DNA of 12,630 nt from the NCBI RefSeq assembly GCF_000611645.1, contig NW_014012094.1:1-12630 (forward strand). Reading direction: 5' to 3'. Made by a program: the position numbers and the translations under genes. The stretch's first letter is position 1; every line of letters begins with the position of its first letter. The notes beneath the pieces are model-generated. The model ran no database searches, was not told the origin of the DNA, and saw only the letters and a program-made list of their open reading frames with translations. The stretch comes from Monoraphidium neglectum (Eukaryota; Chlorophyta; Chlorophyceae; Sphaeropleales; Selenastraceae). Below are positions 1-7,599 of the stretch, in pieces.

Positions 1-539
1 CCGATGGGTCTCGCGCCTTCTCGAATGTCGTCACCCGTGGGCCCTGCGCGCGCACACTCACGGCTGTTTCCACGGACGCTGCACGCAGCACGACGCTCGC
101 TGCGCCGCACAGTGCTGGCCGTCTCGTTTTTACCACACCATTCATCCTGTTTATCAAACCGCATGATCCCAGCGCACGATCACATGTTGCCGGTGCCAGT
201 GCAGCGGAGCCTGGTGCAGGCGACTGTGTTGCACGCAACACCGCAAGGTGTACTGTTGCAACATGGTGGATTCGGTGGTGCCAATCAGTAAGAGGTATCA
301 TTTTTGTGCGTGTGATTGCTTAATCGCACCGCGGAACACCAAGTGGCATCGGAGAGCGGCTTCTCCTTAGCGAGTTGCTCTGGTGCCACTAAGACAAAAC
401 GCTGTGTACGCACGAGAAACCCTCTAGAGAATCAAAATCGATCATCATCACCATACATTTACGTGAAAATCCGAGCCCTTAGGCGCACCACGGTGTGGTC
501 AGAGGCTTCATCGCCAACCACCTTGTGTAGCAGGCAGAC
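1..539. other. Upstream region of zinc-finger gene, no confident gene
   Basis: No recognisable protein or RNA gene. A plus-strand ORF at 4-291 (95 codons) starts with an Arg/Ser/Ala-rich stretch and ends in GGFGGANQ before TAA. It could be the last exon of a gene to the left, or chance, and it matches no family I know. A second plus-strand ORF at 316-543 has no recognisable content. The stretch just before 540 (from about 300) is the likely 5' UTR or promoter of the zinc-finger gene. An in-frame TAG at 528-530 precedes its ATG, so the coding region cannot extend further up without another splice. Confidence 0.4.
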
Positions 540-1783
540 ATGAATCGAGAAGCTAACGAAGACACGTACAACTCAGACAAAATCCCCACTCCAGAGGGGC
601 AGCGCGAGGGTGACATCCATGGTCATCGGGCCCAGGCTGAAAATACGACCTCGCCCTCCACCTCCTGCCGGGACGACCGCAAGGCCTGCAGTTTCTATCT
701 CAGGACAGCAACTTGCGCGGTGCGGGCATGCTCACTCTCAGCGATTTGCTGTAGCGCCGTCCAAGGGTGTGCGGATGGCGATGCACATCCTCTCCACAGC
801 TGCATTCACCATCGTTGCAAGCCGCCTTCCTGCATCACATTGCTTCGTTGCTGATTGAAAGACACCCCCCTTTCTGGCGCTGCACGCGCAGTATGGTGCC
901 TCCTGCCGCTTCTACCACCCGCCCGCGCTCTCGCCGCCCGAGCTCAATGCCTGCGGCCTGCCCATGCGGCCAGACGAGCCGGTGCGCCCGCCCTTGCTTG
1001 ACCTGCGGGGGTGCAAATGCACATGGAAAGTGGCAGCACAACCCTCCTTACGAGCTGCAGCAGATGCTGCTCGCCTGGAGCATCATCGGGCCTGGTGTGC
1101 AGGGCCAACGCATGCACATGGGCGCCCGCTGTTGGGCGGCGGCAGGGTGGCAGGCAGGCCTCCTTCACGCCTTCCCCTTTCCTTGTCGCCCCCTGACAGC
1201 AGACCACTGGCTGCCGACCGCGCGCTCCCCCTCCTCGGACCGTGACTCTGTGAATGCAGGAATGCGCCTACTACCTGCGCTACGGCAGCTGCGCGTTCGG
1301 CGCAACATGCAAGTTTCATCACCCAGACCCGAGCGCTGCGAAGCCGGTCGCCGCAGACGCCAACAGCCAGCAGCAGCACGCGCCGCCGCCGCCGCCGCCG
1401 TCGCTGCAGGCCCTGCCATATCCTGCGGCAGGCGAATCGTGCGTGGGCGTGCCGCCGGCATGCACCATGCTGTCAGCAGGCGGTCAATACGAAGCGCCTC
1501 GGTTTGGTCGTGGGGCGCTGCCCCTAGGGGCAGCGACAGGCCTTTCGCACGCACCGGCGGCCTTCATGATGCCGCCCACAGTGCTGATGGCCTACAGTCC
1601 GTACACGTACGGCTCGTACTTACCCCCGCCGCTGTACAGTAGCCAGCGGACGCCTTCGGCGACAACCCCTGCGCTGGGCAGCACGGGGCCGGGTGCTGTC
1701 CCCACTGCGATGCCGCAGGTGATGTGGTACAGGCTCGGGAACATGACCAACGCTCCCATTCAGCTGCCGCACACCTGGCAGCG

Positions 1784-1833
<50 letters not shown>

Positions 1834-1915
1834 TGCAGAAGCAACAGGGGCAGCAGAAGCAGCAGGGGCAGCACACCCAGCGGCGGAGGCAGCATCCCCA
1901 CTGCCAGCTGCAAGG

Positions 1916-2001
<86 letters not shown>

Positions 2002-2339
2002 GGTGGTCGCAGCCCAGTGATGGGTATTGTGTGGCCGTGTCATCACCTCTCTCTCTCGCGTATGAGCAGGGTGGTGGTGCCTGCCAAGAAGAGCAAACCA
2101 CTCGTCATATGGGCAGCCTGTCCCTGCAGCATCAGCAGCTGCAGGTAGCATGCCCAAGTGTCGCCCTCAGCTCAACCACCAGCAGCGGCAGTTGGCGCGG
2201 CCACCGCAGCAGCAACAGTAGCGGCAGCGTGGGTAACAGCTGTGGCCACAGCGGCGGTTTGCCGGACGCTATTCGGCGGCAGTCACGGCAGGCGCCGAAA
2301 AAGAAGCAGCAGCAGCCGCCGCCGAAGCCTCAGCTCTAG
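540..2339 (+). CDS. CCCH-type (plant HUA1/ZFN-like) zinc-finger protein, Q-rich, spliced
   Basis: Probable nuclear or cytoplasmic RNA-binding protein. Inferred exons are 540-719, 892-981 and 1260-2339, all phase 0, giving 449 residues. Introns are 720-891 (GTGCGG...GCAG) and 982-1259 (GTGCGC...GCAG). Splicing restores two fingers: Cys50-x8-Cys59-x5-Cys65-x3-His69, whose halves CSFYLRTATCA and YGASCRFYHP meet across intron 1, and Cys92-x8-Cys101-x5-Cys107-x3-His111 (ECAYYLRYGSCAFGATCKFHH). The linker GLPMRPDEP before finger 2 is the plant ZFN/HUA1 style (YYLR.G.C.FG..CKFHHP). The rest is proline-rich (PYTYGSYLPPPLYSS), then glutamine-rich with tracts of 16 and 28 Gln, then basic APKKKQQQPPPKPQL before TAG. 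Relatives often have three to five fingers, and only two are visible here. The ATG at 540 is the first after an in-frame TAG at 528. The 3' end is uncertain: an alternative splice from 2145 to 2340 would remove this stop. Family is confident, exact ends less so. Confidence 0.85.
720..891 (+). other. Intron 1 of the CCCH gene, splits finger 1
   Basis: It starts GTGCGG and ends GCGCAG. Removing these 172 bases joins TGC GCG to TAT GGT in phase 0 and recreates the exact C-x5-C spacing of a CCCH finger. In-frame stops lie inside the unspliced reading. That exact restoration is the main support for the call. Confidence 0.88.
982..1259 (+). other. Intron 2 of the CCCH gene
   Basis: It starts GTGCGC after ...CGPMRPDEP-type linker codons (GLPMRPDEP in this protein) and ends TGCAG just before GAA TGC. 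At 278 bases and phase 0, it joins the plant-type linker directly to the second finger. Confidence 0.85.
1785..1832 (+). repeat. (CAG)16 tract coding polyglutamine
   Basis: Sixteen uninterrupted CAG codons in the zinc-finger reading frame, followed by an LQKQQGQQKQQGQ-like imperfect glutamine-rich stretch. No CAA interruptions are present inside the tract. Confidence 0.97.
1917..2000 (+). repeat. (CAG)28 tract coding polyglutamine
   Basis: Twenty-eight pure CAG codons in frame with the zinc fingers, bounded by CAA GGC on the left and GGG TGG on the right. It is the longest tract certainly inside the predicted coding region. Confidence 0.97.
2145..2339 (+). other. Candidate alternative intron 3 with stop codon at its acceptor
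   Basis: The segment begins CAG|GTAGCA and ends AGCTCTAG|CC. It is 195 bases (65 codons), keeps the frame whether retained or removed, and its final three bases are the in-frame TAG. If retained, the zinc-finger protein ends here. If removed, the same frame continues into PQEQPQQPQQQ and another polyglutamine tract. The TAG acceptor and weak pyrimidine tract are less typical than the GCAG acceptors elsewhere in the window, so it may be plain coding sequence. Confidence 0.4.
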
Positions 2340-2362
2340 CCACAGGAGCAGCCGCAGCAGCC

Positions 2363-2363
<1 letters not shown>

Positions 2364-2447
<84 letters not shown>
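2364..2447 (+). repeat. (CAG)28 tract
   Basis: Twenty-eight pure CAG units, the same length as the tract at 1917-2000. It is read as glutamine in the zinc-finger frame if the 195-base segment before it is spliced out, and otherwise lies in the 3' UTR. Confidence 0.97.
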
Positions 2448-2449
<2 letters not shown>

Positions 2450-2562
2450 CCTACCGCAGCAGCCGCAGCAGCCGCAGCAGCAGGATCAGCTGCATCACAA
2501 GCAGGAGCAGCAGAAGCAAGAGCACGAGCCGAAGCATCAGGAGCAGCGGAATGGAACAGGAT

Positions 2563-2649
<87 letters not shown>
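2563..2649 (+). repeat. (CAG)29 tract
   Basis: Twenty-nine pure CAG units, then CAA. Unlike the other tracts, the zinc-finger frame reads it as GCA (alanine), and the +1 neighbouring frame as glutamine. Confidence 0.97.
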
Positions 2650-2652
<3 letters not shown>

Positions 2653-2705
2653 ACTTTCCTGCTGGGGCCCCCTTGCAGCTCCCGCACTCGGCCCGCACGC
2701 ACTGA

Positions 2706-3350
2706 ACTTCATCGCCTTGGCAGTGGCGGGTGCACGTGCTGGCGCCAGCCGCAGCGGGCCAGAAGCTGGGGGCTGTCTGCAACCCCCAAAGCATCGTGGT
2801 TGCAGAGTGGCATGCATGAGGGCACAGCGCTGCGGGCCACGCACGCAGCCGGGGGCATGGCGCCCATATGTTTCCGCCAGAGGTTGTGGCCGGCAATAGT
2901 GGCGTGTATTGTGCGCCGCCGGGCGCACTCAAGCGGCTTGTGCTACGTGCTTGCCAGAAAGCAGTACGCGGCGACGAAGGCATCCGTGCCGTTGCTGATC
3001 AGGTCGCCCTGGCCAGCGCCAGCGGGCTCACAGGCCGGGTCCACGCGTGCACCTGTACCCACTGGAAAAGGCATTTGCAGGCGGGCGGCCTACGAACTTG
3101 AGGCCACGCCCGTGCCGCTTGCTCGCTCACATCATGCCCGAGGGATGGGCACATACAAGCTTGCCCCCATGCTTGCCGCGCATGGTGGAGCAGGCGGGCG
3201 CACTGACCGAGACCCGCCCATGGGCGCGGTACGACTGGGGGGTTCTTTGTTTTCCCCGCTATGACGGATAATTGCAACACACACAGAGTCAAACACCACC
3301 TGCATCTCAGGCCTGGGTCTGCCCCAGGCTGGAGTATGCACATGAGTAGT
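2706..3350 (+). other. Probable 3' UTR or unresolved 3' exons of the CCCH gene
   Basis: No third zinc finger or other known domain is visible. One frame stays open from 2158 to 3264 because the CAG tracts carry no stops in any frame; after 2650 it has no recognisable features. Another frame is open around 2868-3101 with a short PPEVVAGNSGVYCAPPG stretch. Neither can be tied to the upstream exons by clear splice sites. The TGTAA at 3351 suggests the transcript runs to about 3365. Confidence 0.4.
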
Positions 3351-3355
3351 TGTAA
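3351..3355 (+). promoter_or_regulatory. TGTAA, probable poly(A) signal of the CCCH gene
   Basis: TGTAA is the usual chlorophyte poly(A) signal. It lies just after a small hairpin (GCCTGGG at 3311-3317 pairing with CCCAGGC at 3323-3329). The pentamer is short and occurs by chance, so this rests on position. Confidence 0.4.
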
Positions 3356-3723
3356 TGTTGGACCAATCGCAGCAACACCAATGGGGGGTGTCACGAAAGA
3401 CTCTCTGACCCACCTGTGGCATGAGCCATACGTGCAACAAGGGAGCGCATCACCCTTACTTGCGGGGACCCCGCCTTGCGCGCTTTCCTGAGCAAGTCTG
3501 GCACTCCCCACGGCTGATGCTGGCCAGCTGCCGTCCACCTGCAAGGTGGTCAGCTGAGCAGCTTTTCTGGGGTTCAAGGATTTAAACTGCCTGCTCGGGG
3601 CAGCTTGGGGCCATACAGCGAATCTGGATGTGGCAACAGTGCCTTACCTTGCTATCAATGTAAGTGTCATTGCCACCTCGCCCTTTGCTGCGCGTGCTTA
3701 CCACTTTGCGTGCAACGGCCTGT

Positions 3724-3790
3724 GCCTCAGGGTTGTGTTGCCAGCGCAACAACTTGGGATGCCTCAACCCTGAGGCGCCTCAGGGGGTTG
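3724..3790. repeat. Palindrome cluster built on GCCTCAGGG
   Basis: GCCTCAGGGTTG at 3724-3735 is inverted as CAACCCTGAGGC at 3765-3776 and then repeated as GCCTCAGGGGGTTG from 3777. The last two form a perfect 18-bp palindrome, CCCTGAGGCGCCTCAGGG, at 3768-3785. The spacer of the first pair holds a further small hairpin, TGTTG-CCAGCG-CAACA. Alternative hairpins or a cruciform are possible. No coding explanation was found. Confidence 0.9.
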
Positions 3791-4799
3791 TCACCGCGCT
3801 TGGCGCAACCAGCAAGCTAGCTGGTGTGCCTGTAGGGGCACGCAGATGGTGCCGTCCTTGGCGCCCAGCATCGCTCACACATCTTGTCTGCACTGTCCCC
3901 TTCACGTCCTGCCGCACTATCAAACAAGCAATGCTCTTTGGTGGGCAATGCTGCAAGACCTCCTCGCGGGCTGCTGCACGACTGCGTGCGTGGTGCTCAG
4001 CCTGTGGCCCTCACTCTTCTTGCAGATGGCGCTGGGATGCCTCCTTCATGGCAACAGCAACCACAGCGTGACTTGTCTTGATGAGACGAGTGTGTGATTT
4101 GACCTGGCGTGTGCCCAACCTTTTCAGGTTCCCTGCACGTGCGTTGCCCCCTCATATAGATGCCTGGTGGCTTTCAGGCCCGCAAACGTGCCTAAGAGTA
4201 ACGAGCAGGACATCAAACGCCTGCATCCACAATAATGCTGGTGGCGTGGTAGAGAGCCTGTAGTCCATATGTGCGTGCACAATCATATCCAGAAACATAC
4301 CTGCACTCAGACAACAGGCGTGGGGTGGGTGCAAGCAAGCAACAAGGTGCTGCATGCGTGCACCAACCCTACCCTCGATTGCGCATAACATGCCACCCCA
4401 AGAGCTGCAACCATGTGTGCTGTGCCTCCGACCTGCTGCCACGCAAGTGCGTCTACGAACCTCTCGCGGTCAGCAGACCTTCCCTCTTAGCAGGGCATGC
4501 AGGCATACCTGTATGACCGCCGCAAGGCTCGTGCACATGACCGGGCACAAACGCTTGCGGGCAGCGCCCTGCTCGAGGGCACAGTAGAGGTGTTGCAGGG
4601 ACGAACCGCAGTGACCTCTGCTCGTCTATTGTTGTGGTGCTGCGCTGCGCCGCTGAGCCACGTCGAACAACTTGTGTTGCCTGATCAGCCCTCGCGCCGC
4701 AGTTGGGAGCACGAGGGGCGCATGATTGGTCTTGGTTGTTCAAATTCACGTTGGCTTGCAACCCCACGCATGGCACATGGGACGCCTGCCGAGGGTACA

Positions 4800-4829
4800 C
4801 TGGCCAACCAACTGCGGTTGGTAGGCCAG
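4800..4829. repeat. Stem-loop, 12-bp arms with one mismatch
   Basis: CTGGCCAACCAA (4800-4811), loop CTGCGG, then TTGGTAGGCCAG (4818-4829). Eleven of twelve pairs match. It lies in the gene-poor interval with no flanking gene to explain it. Confidence 0.85.
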
Positions 4830-5640
4830 CCACCTAGCTCATCATGCGAGGGCTAATCCCCGACCAGTGCAAATGTAGCCTGTGTTCACCAGCACACTGC
4901 CAATGCAGCAAGTCAATGCAAGCAGCATTTCCCTGATGGCCAGCCTACAATCACAGGTGCTGCGACATCCAGAGCGACGCACGTGGCAAGAGCTGCGTGC
5001 GCGTCACAGTGCCGCACACGCCAGCGCACGCACGCCAGAAAGAGCCATCTAAATGAAGGCATTCAGATTCAGCAATGCGAGGGCTCTGACGCCGAGGTGG
5101 AGGTGTGCTTGTCACTGCGCCTTGTACATCCATGCTGCTGCCATGACAACCAACAGGATGCTTGGACGCAGGGCCTGGGGCTGACCTTTGCACCAGTGGG
5201 CTTCCTTGACAAGCACCAGTGCAGCATGAGCAATCACCTCACTACGGCAGCGTTCTCCTTCTTGAATGGAGGACATTGCTGCTACATCTTATGTAATAAG
5301 ATTTTGCTTGCATCACTGCAGCAGAGCAGCCACCCCATCATCCCGTCGCAGCTGGCCACACTATGATGGCCACAACCCGGCCTAACCTTTGTTTTCAAAA
5401 AGGGCAAGGTGCGCACACGCTCTGTAGATCTGTTTGAGATCAAAGCATTTTTTGGAAGTGTGCCAAGCTCCGCGGGCAATGTCGCAGGGGACTTCGCAGC
5501 GCAAGCATAGCTAAATAGCCCGTGCAAGCAGCACACGCCGAGCAAAGGACGCGCATATGTATGTACACGATGTAGTCATCGCACTTGCGCCGGTGCACCA
5601 TATGTATGCGAACAATGATACAGTAATGCTATGCCGGTTG

Positions 5641-5886
5641 GTGGCTGGACCTGCCGGACGTCGGAGCTGGTACATACGGAGGGAGCCAACAAGAGCTCTC
5701 TAATTGGACAATGCCGACGCACCGAAATGTAGTGAAAGTAACCACTGCAATATCTCTGTCTGAAGTTTTGAGCCGCTGCCATTTCTTCATCTCTGTAGCA
5801 GCACCCGTCACGCAACTTTCAACCTTTTCAAATTTGGCCATAACGTGCTGGTCGCTCATTGGTCGGCCCACGGTACCCCTCACACC
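5641..5886 (+). promoter_or_regulatory. Presumed promoter and 5' UTR of the SGNH esterase gene
   Basis: This stretch lies directly upstream of the ATG at 5887 and has no coding features. It is less GC-rich than the following exon. I cannot point to a certain TATA box or transcription start, so the call is by position only. Confidence 0.3.
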
Positions 5887-7242
5887 ATGCCCTTAAATTC
5901 CAGCGGTAGCACGTCGTGGCCCAAGCGCTTGCTGCGGGTGTTGTGTGTTGTGGGCATCATCTGCAGCCTCACATCCATCCTTATAGTCTACGAGCTTCCC
6001 TTTGAGATCTCCTCCTTTGACATTTTCAGCGAACACACCAGTGTGCAGCATGTCGTGGTGAAGGCTCGATTGACGCGGCAGGAGCCCAGGCACCATCCCA
6101 CCAACAAGTCAGGCCTGTACTATGAAAAGCTGACGAAAGTCTCTGTTCCAGCCCATGAGACAACTGCAGATAGGCAGCTGTGTGACGTGGCCTTGCAGTT
6201 CAAACTCACTGGATTGTTTTTTCGTGATGAGGCAGGCGAATACCTGTACGAGCCGCATGGGTGCCGTCTACAGCGCTTCACAGCGGCGCAGGCGCGCGGG
6301 ATACTCGTGAACAGGACGGTTGTGTTCTACGGGGACTCCCTGACGCGGTACCACTTGATGAACCTGGCGGTGTTTCTGGCGACTGGGAAGTTGATGGAGC
6401 GATACGCAGGCACGCCAGAAACAGCCCCAAGGTGCGTGGGTGCTGGACTGAAGGGCTGCAGCTGATGAGAAGTACCCCTCAAGATCAACACACCTCATTT
6501 TTTGTTTCGCCTTCCCCGCATGAACATGGTCACTTCCAACAGTCTCAATCAGCAGTTCCAGTTCCTGCAGCCCAAGTATGCCACAGACACCAACAACACA
6601 AACATTTTGATGGGCCGCGAGTATGGCAAGACCATTGGCATCACCTCCAGCTGCTTCAATTCCTCCGAGAGCTGCTACGACCCGCCGTGCAACGTGATGG
6701 CCTTCAAAATGACAACAACGCAGGGCAGCCTGTCGCTCCTGTTCTACCCGCTGTATGGTGCCAAGAATGCGACCCATGACCTGGAGATGCTGCGCACCAT
6801 CATGCGCAGCTCGGCCGATATGGTCATCCTCAACCATGGGCTTTGGGGGGGCGACAACATGAATGCTTACTTCAAGGACGTCCTGTGCCCCGCAAAAAAG
6901 GAGCAGCCGACCCTTGGCGGCGGTAAGACGGAGCTCGTCTGGCGGACAACGTACCGCACGTCGCCGGAAACGCCGCTCAACACTGAGATGGCCCGGAACC
7001 TCAGCGGCGTGGCGCGCGATTGCGGGTGGAACGTGCTCGACCTGCGGGAGGTGTCAATGGCTGCGGCGGCTATCAACCTGCCGGTCTACTGGGACGACAA
7101 GCACTTCCTTCCGTTTGTGAACGATCAAATCAGCGATATCCTGCTCAATTTGTGGGCTTCTTTGTGGCAGAAACAAGGGTCGAGCATAAAGGAAGTGTGC
7201 CCTCCAAACCCTCCCGCTGCAAATGCGCCCCCGGTAACGTGA
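5887..7242 (+). CDS. SGNH/PC-esterase-like membrane protein (TBL/PMR5/CAS1 type), two exons
   Basis: Inferred exons are 5887-6431 and 6543-7242, giving 414 residues. Members of this fold transfer or remove acyl groups on cell-surface or Golgi polysaccharides. A hydrophobic segment at residues 15-35 after a short basic start (WPKRLLRVL) suggests a type II signal anchor with a luminal catalytic domain. Block I is VVFYGDSLTRYH with nucleophile Ser151, preceded by LYEPHGCRLQRF, the C-x-L-x-x-F arrangement seen before GDS in PC-esterases. VILNHGLWGG holds Asn279. YWDDKHFLPFVND supplies the Asp366-x-x-His369 pair. WRTTYRTSPETP lies between the last two. Several N-glycosylation sequons (NKS, NRT, NNT, NSS, NAT, NLS) fit a luminal location. 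The ATG is the first in frame and has a good context (CACACCATGCC). The exact acyl substrate cannot be inferred; an NXPE-type esterase is the main alternative. Confidence 0.85.
6432..6542 (+). other. Intron of the SGNH esterase gene
   Basis: It begins AAG|GTGCGTGGG and ends CCAACAG|T after a pyrimidine-rich stretch. At 111 bases and phase 2, its removal joins ...TPETAP to SLNQQFQFLQPKY through a shared AGT serine codon. Unspliced reading reaches TGA within 40 bases. Confidence 0.85.
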
Positions 7243-7563
7243 GAGCAAGTAAATATTTTTTCATTGCTGCTGGAGGATCGTCATCGCCGGCGGGGGTGCT
7301 GGGGGGTTTTGCAGATTGCGTCCAACTGTTATGCCTAACGCATGGCCAGAAGTTCCAGCTGCTTGCTGGATCATTATACACTGCTTCATGCATGTTAGCA
7401 TGCCCTGCATTGACCTGCAAAGCCTCTCTTGGGCATGGTGGTTGTCGGGAGTGCCTGGGTGCGATGCAGCTGCAGATGCTGCAGCTCTGCTCACATCAGA
7501 TCACGGCGTCTCAAATCCACGATCCACATGTATAGACACTTCAAACTGTGGAACCTGAGAGTC

Positions 7564-7568
7564 TGTAA
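7564..7568 (+). promoter_or_regulatory. TGTAA, probable poly(A) signal of the SGNH gene
   Basis: It is the first TGTAA after the stop at 7240-7242, implying a 3' UTR of about 340 bases. Support is motif and position only. Confidence 0.4.
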
Positions 7569-7599
7569 CGCCGTAGCTGCCATGGTGCTTGCTGAACAC

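Larger units (their letters stand above)
2340..2705 (+). other. Possible alternative exon 4 / 3' UTR of the CCCH gene
   Basis: In the zinc-finger frame this stretch stays open for 121 codons to TGA at 2703-2705. It reads PQEQPQQP, then 28 Gln, then a mixed Q/E/H/K stretch (HLPQQPQQPQQQDQLHHKQE and on), then an alanine run where the last CAG tract is read as GCA, and ends APLQLPHSARTH. The glutamine-rich style matches the preceding exon. With exon 3 cut at 2144 the protein would be 506 residues. If the TAG at 2337-2339 is used, this is 3' UTR. Confidence 0.45.
3370..5640. other. Gene-poor interval, no recognised gene
   Basis: Many short ORFs on both strands (longest about 135 codons at 3664-4071) show no known motif, no consistent splice pattern and no conserved style. 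No tRNA-like B box or cloverleaf was found by eye. The notable contents are the palindrome cluster at 3724-3790 and the hairpin at 4800-4829. A short direct repeat CATATGTATG occurs at 5554-5563 and 5599-5608. An unknown lineage-specific gene or noncoding transcript cannot be excluded. Confidence 0.5.

Noticed and set aside
767..1642. 291-codon plus-strand ORF across the first introns
   Set aside because: It runs through both inferred introns in a frame that destroys the CCCH fingers and has no domain.
1785..2649. Tandem repeats as a CRISPR-like array
   Set aside because: They are trinucleotide microsatellites in coding sequence, without repeat-spacer structure, in a eukaryotic locus.
1564..2928. 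Minus-strand ORFs with long polyalanine or polyleucine runs
   Set aside because: They are antisense readings of the CAG tracts (CTG, TGC, GCT) and have no conserved non-repeat sequence.
2158..3264. 368-codon plus-strand ORF rich in serine and glutamine
   Set aside because: It is long mainly because CAG repeats have no stops in any frame. Its first half is the shifted frame of the zinc-finger gene, and the rest has no recognisable domain. It could still contain part of a real 3' exon.
3572..3600. GGTTCAAGG stretch resembling a tRNA B box
   Set aside because: No matching A box, acceptor stem or cloverleaf could be built around it.
4453..4856. Overlapping ORFs of about 120 codons on both strands
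   Set aside because: Neither shows family features; the plus-strand one runs over the hairpin at 4800. They look like chance open frames in GC-rich DNA.
6261..6837. ORFs on both strands overlapping the SGNH gene
   Set aside because: They are shadows of its exons in other frames; only the called frame carries GDS, N and DxxH blocks and splices cleanly.
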